Source of the DNA: Apostichopus japonicus
Lineage: Eukaryota > Echinodermata > Holothuroidea > Aspidochirotida > Stichopodidae
Direction of reading: 5' to 3'
DNA: 64,000 nt
NCBI RefSeq assembly: GCF_037975245.1
Contig: NC_092572.1
Span: 3,385,501-3,449,500, forward strand
The notes beneath the pieces are model-generated. The model did no database searches. It saw nothing but the letters and a program-made list of their open reading frames with translations, and was not told where the DNA came from. This document shows positions 13,101 through 25,300 of the stretch, piece after piece. A program made the translations under genes and the position numbers. Position 1 is the stretch's first letter. Each line of letters opens with the position of its first letter.

Positions 13101-16100
13101 TGGGGCACTTAAGCAGAGCCTACACTTAAGTCAGGCTACATATAAGTCATTAGAAAGAGAAAGAAGGGGTATTGTAGGCAAGAGACTTAGCAGAGTTACT
13201 ATACTCTAAATAAGAAAAAAGCTAAATTTATGACTTTTTGAGGATAAAGAAACACATAGAACTTGCCTTGAATCTGCAGGAACTGGACTTAACATTATCT
13301 TAGGCATCAATCTACTATATGAAAGTTATATTTGATGAGTGACTAAACCTTTTATACATCCTAGGGCAACCATGAGTTCATAGCAGATTATGTACCCTAG
13401 CCTAATCTGCATAAATAAGAAACTGGGCTGCTTTTTAAAAGCATGCACACAGATCAGGAAATGTCAATTTTCTACATAAGATGATCTCCTTTTACAGTGG
13501 AGTGGTATTCTTGCCTCTTCTGCATTGCCTGGACTTGATTCAAAATGAGAATCCCTACCATGCAACCTTTTTTAATAAAAGTTCAAAAGTTTAGGGACCA
13601 CAGTGTATTGTATTTTTGTGTGACAATAAATAAATCTATTTTTTAAATTTATTTTTAAATTTTAATGAAAGTTCAACTCACTTGGATCCCAATCTGTCAG
13701 ACTTTCATCTTCCCAGACCATTCCAGCAGCCGTCCTTAACACTTTCTTCTTCTTCTGTTTCTTTAGCGGAGGCTCAGAAGTCTCTGTGTTGTCACCTGTG
13801 ATTGGTTGGAAGCCTCCATAAGGCCCAGGGTCCTGTTGAGGAATAAGGACTGGTTCCGGAATCACTGGGTATTGTGGTACAGGATCTGGTTGAATCTGTG
13901 GTGGTGGTTCTTTAATCTCAGGAACGGGTTCTACCTCTGTTTTATTTGTAAACAGGTTGGGAAAAAAATTGTAAATTTAACAACGAAATATTTTTTCCTT
14001 CAAAAGGAATAAATGTTCCATTTGTTTTTTTTTAGTTTTTGAGCTCAACTTTGAAACTGAATCACTTCACTATGATAACATTGAGAGTGAAGGCTAGCAC
14101 TGTGTCTTATCAAGTCATGTCTTGCATAACAAACTCAATTAGTCAATTGATGACATAAATCCAGTCATGAAATTCAATGCTAACAGAAGCCGGGCCAATT
14201 GTTATTGATGCCCTTACGAATTACTGTTATGCCCTTTTAAATTATCAATAAAATGTTGACAAGAAGTCAACTTGCTGTACCCTTGCTTTTCTTGATCACC
14301 TAATTTGATCCCTGAACAGAACATATGTTGAAATGACTGATGTCTTACTTTGTTGTTCTGTTTCTTTCTGTTCCTTCTTCTATTCCCCTAACCTCAGCCC
14401 TGAACAGAACATATGTTGAAATGAGTGATGTCTTACTTTATTCTTCTGTTTCTTTATGTTACTTCTTCTTTTCCCTTAATTTGAGCCCTGAACAGAACAT
14501 ATGTTGAAATGAGTGATGTCTTACTTTATTCTTCTGTTTCTTTATGTTACTTCTTCTTTTCCCTTAATTTGAGCCCTGAACAGAACATATGTTGAAATGA
14601 GTGATGTCTTACTTTTTTCTTCTGTTTCGATCTGTTCCTTCTTCTTTTCTTTTTTCTCTTTCTGTTCTCCTTTGTTCTTTGTAAACTTCACTGGTTTGGC
14701 TGAGTACACAGTTGGTGGTTTGGCTATGACCGTTGGCTGCTGACGAGGCATCATTCCTGGGGGCATGGGTCCTATTGGGGGCATCCCTGGACCCATTTGA
14801 GGAGGGTGTGGAGGATGGGGAAAACCCATTCCAGGAGGCATATCTGTAAATAAAAGTCACAATGCTGTGTTACAGTTGATGAGAAAATTCAATTAACTAA
14901 CGACTACATAAACTTGATTTTTATTAACAACCATGAGTAGTTTACCACCAATAACTGTCTTCCTATGTTTTCCTTTGAATGTTTTCTACTTAGTGTAATT
15001 AAAACTGTTTTTGGTAAGCGCTTTAGATCATTTTTCTTCCAGAGTTGTACTAAGCGCGACATAAATGTATTATTATTATTATGGATATTTTTACTACTAC
15101 TACTACTACTACAAATTCTACTACTTTTACTACTTTGAAGGCTGCAAGTCAAATACAATCCTTGCCGTACGTAACACCTAAATATGCATTTGATTGTTAA
15201 TATGCATTGGACAATGACAATATAAGTTCTAATAATACCAACAATAACTAAAACAATATGTTACATGAAATGAAATTCCTGGGAAAAGGTAGACCGCTAC
15301 AGTAGTTTGGCTGCCAATTTTTTGATTAACTTATTTCCATCTTGTCGAATTTGCATTTATTGGTCATGTACTACCAGAAGATTATATTGAGCGGGGTGTG
15401 TGTTCTGACATGTTGGTAACAAAGGAGGTTGCCAACGGGCAACATCTTCTTATGGTCTTAGGCTTCAGCAAACTACACATTGCTCAATTGAAAAGCTGTG
15501 AGATTTTGGTCCTCTCAGGTCCTTTTGCTGCAACCAGTGTTTCCCTTGGACCTCGTAGAAAATATATTGAGAACTTCTGGCATAGACGAGTCACTAGCTA
15601 CTGCTTTCTAAATCATATATCATTAAACAGAACTGTTACTGCAGTACTATATGACTGAAAGGAAGTAGCTCTGGTCACATTACCTGTGAGCCATATATAT
15701 TCATATTAAAATGCTGTGGAAGTTTGTTGCATTTACTTACTTGGCCCCATCATTGGACCCATTGGTCCTGGAGGTGGTGGTGGGCCAAAGGGGCGCATTG
15801 GTCCCATCATTCCTGGACCAGGTCCTCCAGGGCCCATGCCATGCCCAGGTCCTCCAGGGCCCATGCCATGCCCAGGCCCTCCAGGGCCCATGCCATGCCC
15901 AGGACCACGGGGCCCCATACCAGGACCAGGTCTTCCTGGGCCCATTCCTCGGTCCATGTGCATTGGACCCATTCCTCCCATCATTGAAGGGTGTGGAGGA
16001 GGAGGTGGTGGCAGCCGTACATGCGGTGACCTCTGTACTGAATGTGGAATGAAAGATGTGGATCCACCATGTCTACCACCTAAGAGAAAAGAATATTAAT

Positions 16101-18021
16101 TAGTCAATTAGTTAATTAGTGGAACTTACAAAATATGACTGCTCATTGCCAAGCTACCATAGCTTACTATTTGACCAATTGATTAGGTGGTGACTAATAA
16201 AATGAAAATTTGTAGTTCAGCTTCCAGGGAACGATTTAACTGATTCCTTATGATTATGAAAGCTGTATCAACCATTTAGAAAAGACAAGTAAAAAAGTAT
16301 TGAAGTAGTGATGTGCTCAATGATATTCAATAGAATTCTTCTTATTTCATAACCAAATAAAAGGGTAATGGACAGGTAAGCAGTAAAGGAGCAGATTGCA
16401 TTTAAATATATCACCTCACAGTGATGCCTACAAAACCATTAATCATGATCCTTACTCTACCCAAACGTACAGTACATGTTCCATTCATGTTTTGCGCGAA
16501 AAACGCCTCAATCTTACAAAATTTAGCAACAAGGATCAACATTTTCGACAATAGATGCTAAAAAAGTCCAGTATATGCACTATGGATGTCTTTAAGATTT
16601 TATATGTTTAAATATATATCTAAATATAAAACAATTAAAAACAATTGATATACATGTATAATTTAATATATTTGTTCACTTGACTTATTGGTTACTTTCA
16701 TAAACGTGATATTGAGTATTTATGCTGGAAATAAACTGTTTCGTTTTCATTGTCATTGTCAGTTACCTGTACCTAACTGACATCTAACCAATTGCAAAGA
16801 GTTATCTGAATGTATATATCATTATAACGTATGAATAGCAAGCAGACTAGTTGGATTTGGTGAGCAGAAGAAATCATAATCTTTCTTTACAGTATAAGCT
16901 TGTATTTTCTTTATTACATCTTCTCTCAGCAATAGTAATGCTTGCTCTTTGTGGGAAAACATCCTTGTAATGTTCAGCATTAATGCAGAAAGTAGTAATT
17001 TCAAACCTGTTGCTTTGGGAATTTCTGGAGGTTTTGGCAAGTTTGCAGTCACATCTGCAATCTCTTGCTCAAACCTGTGAAAGAAGAGAGAAAACATACG
17101 TCATTAGTCTAAGCACCATCCCAAGGCTTCGCTGAGAATGAATTAACTATATAGAAAATTTTGTTTGCAAGCCTAGCTATTTTCATCACAGATTCCCAAT
17201 CTAAGGCTATATATATTATTTCAACATGTAGCAGATAGAATTTGTTATTAGCCTAGGCCTAGGCTAAATGGTATTTTCCAAATATGAACTGATATCAGGC
17301 TTGTCTAAAGCATGTACCCTATGCCTCCAAAACAAAAGCAGCAAAAATTAAGAGTAGTCAGTACTTCTATTGGATGTCCCACTCATTGCCAGTCAGAATA
17401 TTTCACTGTTATATAGGGTGTTTTGTATTTGTGCAAATTCTTGGCTAGTTGTTGTTTTGTTGTTCTCAAACTATTTTGAGAACGACAATTCACTTTCGTA
17501 ACCAAATGTTTTGAAATAATATTATTATTAATCCCTTCCCTATGCCAAACTTTTACCATTGTTAAACTAAGCACCAAACTATTATCTAATGGTATAGTCC
17601 AAAATGAAACAACCGCGGCAATGAATGTGACATGATCCTAGACTAGAGCTATTACGCTAGTACTTGAAGCATTAAATGCTTGATTTAAATAACGTTAGTC
17701 CTAACCCACTCTACTTGTTAGTTGCAATTAGCCAGGCCAAAGTTGTATTAACTGGTTGGTACGCTGACAGCCTGTTACTACTGCCACTTGTAGTTACTAG
17801 CACAGTGAGGTCTATGCCTAGTACCTCTGGCCTAAGCCTATAAGATTTCGCGGAACTGCGCTTCTATGTTGACTTTTCGACAGTGGCAATGAACCAAGGC
17901 TAGGCTTTAAACAACAAGGCTATCAAAGTGTACAAAGAGCCTAACGTTAAAAACATGGCACTTTGTACGCTATTTCATACCTGCTCATCTCCTCTTCCAT
18001 AGATTGTGAACTTTTTGACAT
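10158..18021 (-). CDS. RBM42: RNA-binding protein 42 (eight coding exons)
   Basis: Coding exons, in gene order on the - strand: 18021-17981, 17074-17007, 16079-15741, 14843-14613, 13936-13682, 12926-12829, 11724-11628, 10270-10158. All are GT-AG, and the frame closes exactly at 413 codons plus TGA (vertebrate RBM42 is ~480). RBM42 binds RNA and has been tied to hnRNP K, stress granules and pre-mRNA splicing. The order is an acidic N-terminus (MSKSSQSMEEEMSR), a long Gly/Pro/Met-rich low-complexity region (about residues 57-200), a Lys/Glu-rich stretch, the conserved lead-in VLRTAAGMVWEDESLTDWDP, then one RRM. The RRM has RNP2 IFCGDL (about 316-321) and RNP1 KGYGFASF (about 355-362). The tail is GKYVGNRPIKLRKSTWKDRN and a basic KKKQKEKERLGLR end, as in the family. 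Oddities are tandem arrays that duplicate two 5' splice sites and a minisatellite inside exon 3. It is divergent from CHEK1. Confidence 0.96.
10271..11627 (-). other. RBM42 intron 7
   Basis: This 1.36 kb intron separates the two halves of the RRM C-terminal region. It holds C-rich and homopolymer stretches near 10440-10470 but no recognised exon, repeat family or RNA gene. Confidence 0.6.
12635..12850 (-). repeat. 54-bp tandem array spanning RBM42 exon 6 5' splice site
   Basis: Four units with a 54-bp period (anchor word GCCTTGATAAAGCTTGG and variants at 12671, 12725, 12779 and 12833). On the gene strand each unit carries the last ~18 exonic bases (AAGCTTTATCAAGGCTAAG) plus the intron start. 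The real donor reads AAG|GTAAGG. The copy at +54 has GTAGGG, the copy at +108 has an intact GTAAGG, and the copy at +162 has lost its GT. Use of a downstream donor would read through an in-frame TAG ten codons past the normal junction. Confidence 0.88.
14311..14640 (-). repeat. 88-bp tandem array spanning RBM42 exon 4 5' splice site
   Basis: Four units with a period of exactly 88 bp (anchor CCTGAACAGAACATATGTTG at 14311, 14399, 14487 and 14575). On the gene strand each unit repeats the Lys/Glu-coding end of exon 4 (AAAGAAACAGAAGAA-like) and the donor GTAAGACATCA. All four GTAAGAC donors are intact. Extension to the second donor meets an in-frame TAA within the added sequence. The right-most unit (14613 upward) is the coding copy. 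Confidence 0.9.
15010..15130 (+). repeat. SINE-like 3' tail and trinucleotide microsatellite in RBM42 intron 3
   Basis: GGTAAGCGCTTTAGA followed by ACTAAGCGCGACATAAATG and (TAT)n resembles the common 3' tail of animal SINE/LINE repeats (AAGCGCTTTGAGA…TATAAAT). A run of (TAC)n follows at about 15093-15130. The body of the SINE is not recognisable, so this may be a 5'-truncated copy. Confidence 0.4.
15821..15928 (-). repeat. Coding minisatellite in RBM42 exon 3 (27-bp unit)
   Basis: Units of 27 bp begin at 15821, 15848 and 15875 with a degenerate fourth. They encode the nonapeptide GPGGPGHGM in tandem (about residues 95-125). The unit is a multiple of three, so copy-number change would keep frame. 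The encoded stretch is a Gly/Pro-rich disordered segment of the kind often present in RNA-binding proteins. Confidence 0.88.
16080..17006 (-). other. RBM42 intron 2
   Basis: This AT-rich 0.93 kb intron shows no recognisable element. A frame continuing from exon 2 runs on for some codons into it and then stops. Confidence 0.5.
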
Positions 18022-19362
18022 ATCGAAAATGGTAAGCTGACTTTTTTAATATGCAATGATCATCGATTTTACGACGATGGAGATGCAGAATTTACATTAC
18101 TGTGTGATTTTCTGTCACATTGTTGGTAGGTATAGCATTTCTTTTGCAATCTAGCTGAACGTCGACCGACTGTATGGTCAGTCCATTCCAAAATTATTTT
18201 CTACGGTGGTTTCAATATCACATTCAAAGACATTGGAATTTAATTTGTTTCTGCAAAAACTCATCTTCAGCAATGAAAATGTTCCTGCAATAGTACTTTA
18301 AAATATGTTAATGATTATTATGTTTCATCCTACTATTTTGCATCTTAAGTGTATTTTAGTAATTACTTTTTTTCTATCATTACGTGGCTAGTAAAGATAT
18401 CCGTAGTCTACGTACACTTGTACTTCCGCAATAGAACAAATTTGGCGCAAAATACAGAAACATGGATCGGACTGTCTGTAACGAAACTACAGTACATGTA
18501 CGTATAACGTTGTTACAGTTTACAACTCTTACTTACTATGTAGGCCTAGAAAAGATAAGGCACAACAGTCGTAACAACTAACATTGCGTTTGTATTTTTT
18601 GGTTTCAGTAAGGAAAGAACTCTGATAACCATCCCTCTACTACTACTAATTGAAATGAAAACGCTGAATGCTGGGCGAAGTGGGTAGGCCTAAGTACCAT
18701 TTTATTCTAACTCATCGTGTTTGGTTAACGTATATTCTTTGTCATTTTTACATGAAATGGCTAGGCCTAGTTAGTCTAGGCGTAGCATAGCAATCGAATA
18801 AGCTAGGAGGTCTTCTACTAGTAGTAGTACTACACTGGGCCTCGAGTCTACACCAAGTGACGTACCTATGCAGTCTCAGTCAATTATAAACAGAAATTGG
18901 CGATGGACACTGGTTTCACTAAAGCCAACATAGTGGCCTGACTGTCACATCAAACAGGCTAGGCTACTCATAGTCATAGTGACCTGACTCCGCAAACCTG
19001 TGAATGTGTGATATCTGGGACTAGCCTATGTGGGATCATGTTTGGCAGAAAGGAAAAACTTGACCATAATTATTAATTAGGCCTAAATTAACATCCTTGC
19101 TAGGCTATGTGTAGGGATGTCTAGTTTTGTCATAATAAATTATTCATCAGCTCTTCTCATGCATATAGTGACTTGCAATGTCTTACTCAAACTTGTCTCA
19201 GTCTTACTCTTAGCTGTTAGAAGATGAAGGAGTAGCCTAGGACCATCCACAACTAAGAAGTTACTGCTTTCACTGGTTTTACTATACTTCCAGAAATGCA
19301 GCATTCTCTATAAACTCATCTGCTGTTACTGAGAGTGATTCCATTACAGTTCATATGAAAGA
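18022..19362. promoter_or_regulatory. Divergent spacer between RBM42 and CHEK1 (bidirectional promoter region)
   Basis: The start codons of RBM42 (18021, -) and CHEK1 (19363, +) are 1341 bp apart, head to head, with no other gene between. The spacer holds an E2F-type palindrome at 18441-18452 and several AGGCCTAG/TAGGCCTA words (18541, 18687, 18762, 19080). A pyrimidine-AG acceptor just before the CHEK1 start (AG at 19348-19349) suggests a non-coding first exon further upstream. Sharing of control elements is inference. Confidence 0.6.
18441..18452. promoter_or_regulatory. E2F/DP-type site TTTGGCGCAAAA
   Basis: TTTGGCGCAAAA matches the E2F consensus TTTSSCGC on one strand and is nearly palindromic. 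CHEK1 is a well-known E2F target in animals, so its place 0.9 kb upstream of the CHEK1 start codon is meaningful. No transcription start is known here. A weaker TTTCGCGG lies at 17846-17853 inside RBM42 intron 1. Confidence 0.5.
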
Positions 19363-22300
19363 ATGGTGACACCATTTGTTGATGGTTGGGACTTTGTCCA
19401 GACACTAGGAGAGGGTGCCTATGGAGAGTAAGTTACATTGTTCAACTCAATATCAGTCCTGTTGCTGTTGTTCTAAAACAGAAATCTCTCAAACTGATTT
19501 CACTAATGTAGGTTTTAATATTTGAGAAGGGAGGCAGCGGTCTGAGTAAGTCCAATGCCCTTCCTTGATGTTAAATTGATGGCTGTGATAGCATGATGTG
19601 CACATGAAAATCATTGCTGTAAAAAATCATTGGATCATCCCACTTCCCTGAACCATCAATGTCAGGTGCATTGCATAAAACTCACTCTAAAGCTGGAGGT
19701 AGGCTTGGGCCAAACAACCACTGAGTAACAATATGGTGGGTGCAACCTAAACTGTCTTCACTCTTCAATAATAAAAGCTTTCATTTCTTCTTCAGTACTT
19801 ATTGCAACTTAATTGTACTGAGTATTTTTTAACCGTCCTGCAAATCTATTTTGGTAATATTTTAATGTTATTCTACAGTATCTACTGTATCTATAGATGC
19901 GATTTTGTTTCTATTACATTTCCTCATTAGCTGCTATCAATCTATAGATCTAAAATACTGTTTGTTTTGACATCTGCCGCAATCACTAAGTAGCCTACTT
20001 GTATCTACCAATGATTTTATTTATCTCTCAATTATCACTTCACTTTGATTGAATTTTCCTTGAAACCAGAGTGAAGCTTGCCATAAGCAGATCAACTCAT
20101 GAAGCTGTTGCAGTGAAGGTTCTACAACTGAACAAACAGACCACTGATGCTGTCAGGAAAGAGGTGGGTTAGAATTTAAGATGTATTTATCAATAATCAT
20201 CTCACCCTCCCTTCTCAGCGTGACCCTGAACTCACTTGGAAAATAGAATGCAAGTTGTACTGCCCTATCTGCTTCCAATACTTCCTCCATTTTGTGTCCA
20301 GCCTTGTCTACTATTCACAAAAACATGTCCAGTCCTTGAACATGTCTTTGCAAGAAGTTGTCTATCTGTTGCATCTGATTGTATGGACACCATGTAGTGT
20401 TAAATGGAGTCTTGGGCTGTCATGAAATCTGGTATATCTGGTGTGTTAAATTATGAGATGGAGTTTACATTGTAATGGATTCAAAATGACTTTGTTCACT
20501 GTGACTGCACTGGAGTTATGTTGAGTGAGAAGTGTGTGGGGGGGGGGGGGGAGCTTCACTGCCAAAATTCTTGATGAAAAGGGTCAGATGCTGATGTATC
20601 TGGGAATGATAATTGGTTGTTCTGAGAGCTGGAATGGGTGTGATAAGTACCAGTAGTTGTGTGTGTCATTTGGAAGGAGAAGGCTGATATATATAGGTAT
20701 TGGTGATAATTCATGCAATGGATTAGCTTGTGTAAGCTTCATAACAGAACTGGGATTCACTACAACAAAACTAAAATATTGCACATGTAGTGAAGTGAAA
20801 TTTTGTTGTGTGCACCCGCTGCATATTTGCATGTATTACGTAATAGTTCGTAATAGCCAGTTTGTAGCGTTAGTTGTTTCCACGTGTTTCTTCAGTTCTG
20901 TACACGGTGTTGTATGGCGAACATCGTCCCTGCAGATCTCCGGGGCTCGCCTCGTAAACCCCTTACTATTTTGGTCATATTCATTACTCGGGTCGTCAAT
21001 AGCCCAGAGTTTATCCATATCCTTATTATCTGGAGTCAGGAAGGAGATGTCACCCTTCTCAGAGGCAGGATGCCTCAGGTTTTTGGATGGTTCAGCTTCT
21101 GTCTCGAAGTCCTTGGTTTCCCAAGATGGCGGATGTACTGTATACCATAGCGAGCCAACTAGCTTGACAGAGTCTCCTTGCCGTATTCTTGATGTCCGCG
21201 AGCTTCCTGTACCGCGAGCGAAGAGTCTCTTTCGTCTTGTTATTCGCGAGCGAGCTGACTCCAGTATAGTAAGGGATTAAGTAACACATATTATTATTGT
21301 TTAATACCCTTGTTTACATACCCTTATTGTAAGTTGATCGAATTGGAGTTGTAATTGTTGCCCCTCTGGCTAGGTTGGACTTGACTGTAAAGTACGTATG
21401 TTAGGTTGTGTTTGGACCTTGGTCTTATGGTTTTATAGCGTGTGTTGTGTACACTATGTAGATCAGTGGTTGTGTATCGTTAAGCACATGGGTGCTAGTA
21501 GTACTGCGTACGTTTAGTATACTGTAGAGTGACAGTAACGGTTAGGTTGAGTTTATATACAGAGAGTTTATATACAGTCACGTGAAGTATCCAGAAAGTT
21601 ATTAACAGTTACGTGTATTGTACTGTATTGACAGTTGAGTTGTATTGAAAGATTATTATTTTATTGTACCTGTATTTCAGTATTCTACTGCTCGCAGTGT
21701 AAAGAGTGTACGTATTTGTATTTTGTATCTTGAACATGATTGTTACTGTTGGTCACTATAGAGTTGTCTCAAGAGCTTGTCCTTCTAATCTTAGTCTTTA
21801 TGGATAGCTATGGAGTGCCAAGTCTCTTGAGAGTTTGTGGGTTCAGGAGGTGTAAATTCCTGCTGTCTAGGAACAGTACGGTGAAAAGGCCTATAATGAG
21901 TTGCAGCGGCATTAGTTGCCCTAGGCTGGCCATTACGAAGGTGCCAAAAGTCCTCGCCTGTTGGCAAACGTTTATTATTATCTATGCAGTCTATTTCATA
22001 ATGTTCATTTTACATTTTTCCTTATACGCTTTATGCATTGTTGTTCTGTATTGTACGAGTGCTATGTCGTATTGCAGGGTAATATTATTGAGTCTTTAAT
22101 TGGTATATATTTCACAGTTGGAGCATAGGTTCTGTGAATATTACTTAGATTGAGTATAGGTTTTTCCCCCGAGTAAGGGTAGTTTATTAAGATAGTGAAG
22201 AGACCCTTGAGCCATTTATCATACAAAGCCATTTAATACTGTCATGTGTCATGACTTATTCTTCATTTGTATATTTTCATATTATTGTGTAGAGTTTGTA

Positions 22301-25300
22301 ATAAAAGTCAGTCTTTGTTTCAACGCAAGAACACTCTTGCCTCCTCATTGATAACTTATGAGTTCGAAGCGAAGGAACCCTAACCGGTAATTTCCCCCGC
22401 CATCCGCGGTTCGCTTCACACAGAAAGTAGAATTATTGCGCAACAACAGTTTTTATGAACAGAACCATTTTTAGTATTCCCTGTGTTTAATAATAACTTG
22501 TTTTTTTTTTTCTATAAGCCCTAGTTTATACGATAGGATTAATACTTTTTCTATTACAGTATGTGATGTTTGTAATAATTTTACTTCAAGTTTCCTTCCT
22601 AAATTTACAGAAAAGTTATTAAAATATCTCTTTCTTTTTGTCATGTTCAGGTTTGCATTAACAGAATGCTCACCGATCAAAACATTATCCGATTTTATGG
22701 TCAACGCAAAGAGGAGAATACACAATACCTCTTCTTAGAATATGCAAGCGGTGGAGAACTGTTTGACCGAATTGGTAGGTTGAGGAAGTAAATATTCCTG
22801 TCCAAGATAAAAAAATTGTTTTAAAGCTCATCAGTAGCGTCATATTCTTAAAATGAGGTCATAACTGAAAGCTTCTTACTTTCTATATAGTAATTATAAT
22901 AATTTTCGATATAATAATATAGAGATTCAATTGAGTAACTTGGTGTTTTGAACCAGTTACCAGCTCGTACAATGTTATTACCGAGTGTAACTGAACACAT
23001 GCTAAGGAGAGGACATGTTACAAGCATTGCACATTAACTAAAGGTGACCAGTTGTCCGCGATTTTCAGGGACAATCCCTGATCACTTGTTGATGTTCCTG
23101 ATGAACAAGTGTCCCCGAAAATGTCCCGATTCGTCAAATTGTTCAGGAATTCGAAAATATCTCACATTATTTGTAAAATAATTGTAAAACAAAATTTAGT
23201 CAAGTGTGCAGTCCCAGAACGGAACTAACCAGTATTTCAGGTGGGCCAGTGTAAAGCGGAAAATGCTAGATCGATCTAGCCGAGCACTCTTTCTTAAAGT
23301 AAGTAAATTTCATCTGTGAAAAAGCTACATTTTTGAAAATAAAATTGATTTAAAAAAGTGCTTCTAAGTATTGACCATTTTACATCTAAGCACCTTAGGC
23401 ACTTGACAATTTTCACCCTCCCCTTAGACCCCTCCCCCATATCAGTCACGCATTACGGTAAATGTCCCTGATTCCAGTCAGGCAAATATGGTCACCCTAC
23501 ACTAAATAGATTGTACAGAACAAACAGGGTTAAAAGTTTTATGGTTTGTTGGTGGTCAGAGATGACATCAGTTTCTTTTTACCAACTGGTGAAAGTCTCA
23601 AGGATATAGCTATATGGTGATTGTCTGCATCAACCAGCACACAGTTTTACTGATCAACACCAATGAGAACCATTCCAACCAGCACTCCCTGATTGCCAGA
23701 ACTAATGGACTAGCACTAGGAGAGAATTGTATACATTTTGAACCTAATTAATGACTTAGATTTTCTTGAGCATTCAACTTGCATCATGGTATACCTTCTG
23801 TACATCAATCCTGTTGACCTAAAAATTGGTCGTTCTGAGAGAGTGATAGAAGATTCCAAATTTCCTGAGAAAAAAGCTGCTACGTTTAACTTTGTGTGAA
23901 GTCAACCGAGGGTTCTAAACTAACGTCAACATCTAACAGATCCAGATAAATCATACTTTTGATAAATATTTTCATTTCAGCCAAAAGTAATATTGTTCTG
24001 CACTTTTTTGAGCTACTTTAGTTACTATCTTGTGCAGACATTAACATCTGGCTAAAGTCATCTCATAATATTATTATTTTGTTTTTGATCCACAACTTTA
24101 TTCTGCAATTTTACCAAAATTATGGAGTGTTACTCAAAACGAAATTGCAATTTAGCAAATTAGGACACCCCATATTTGTCCACCAATTGAGTTCAGCAAA
24201 GAAGTTAATTGACTAGTTCTTTAGAATTAAATTCTATTGTAGCTTTTATTTTAGCCAGCTTGTTTTTAGTTATCAAGGTTAGTTAATATCAAGACTATTT
24301 ACTAAACATTTTCTACAGTTCATAAACAAAAAATGAACAGCTCTTGTTTGACATTTCCGGACCCCTGTTTATAGTTTTAGAATAATTCTTAAAGTCCCAT
24401 CTATAAAGTGAGAGTAAAGTTGTTATCGGTGACATTGTCCATCATTTTAATCTCAATCTACTTCTCTTCCATTGCACTCTAGAACCTGATGTGGGGATGC
24501 CAACCTGTGATGCTCATCGGTTTTTCTCCCAGCTGATAGAGGGAGTAGAGTATCTTCATAAAATGGGAGTCACTCACCGAGATTTAAAGCCAGAGAACTT
24601 GCTGCTGGATGACAATGGTGAGAAGGAGGAATATTTCTACATATTATGTATGTGTTTAACTATAAAAATAACCATGGAACTCTCACAAGGATAATAATAC
24701 ACAAACTGGAATTGGGAAACAAAATTTAAAAGTGGACAAGTTTGCAGTCCTGAAGAAAGATAATCCTTACAAATTGCACGAAATTCTTAACAATTACACA
24801 ATCCTAAGGAATTGTTACTTCTTTTCAGCTAGATGAAACATATTTGTTACAGGTGTTGTATTTTTCTGTATCACCCTCAGATAATTTAAAAATTTCTGAC
24901 TTTGGACTTGCGACGGTCTTTCGTCATCAAGGCAAGGAGCGGAAGCTGGGTAAATGTTGCGGCACTCCACCATACGTAGCACCAGAGATCTTACAGAAGG
25001 AGGAATACAGGGCTCAACCAGCTGATGTCTGGTCTTGTGGAATTATTCTGGTCGCCATGTTGGCTGGAGGTCTATACTTTGGTTTCTGTTTTTCACCCCA
25101 CTGTTCTCTGTTTCTACAATCAGGTGTCCGTAGTTTTGCCTGTAATCTAGTATTGTCTTTCTAGAAGTTTCTGAAACTATTTTCCTGAGAGTCATGTACC
25201 CCTCCAGATTATTAGCAGACTTAAAGGAGGATTAAACTTTGATAAAGTAGTTTTGCTGTTCCTTATAATGATTTAATGGACACAATTCAATCTTGCATTA

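Noticed and set aside
15716-16099. Collagen-like Gly/Pro-rich open frames on the + strand
   Set aside because: They are the antisense of RBM42 exon 3, whose own Gly/Pro repeat makes the other frames look collagenous.
20657-21280. 207-codon open frame in CHEK1 intron 2
   Set aside because: It begins outside and runs into the candidate LTR, resembles no known protein, and overlaps several other long frames on both strands.
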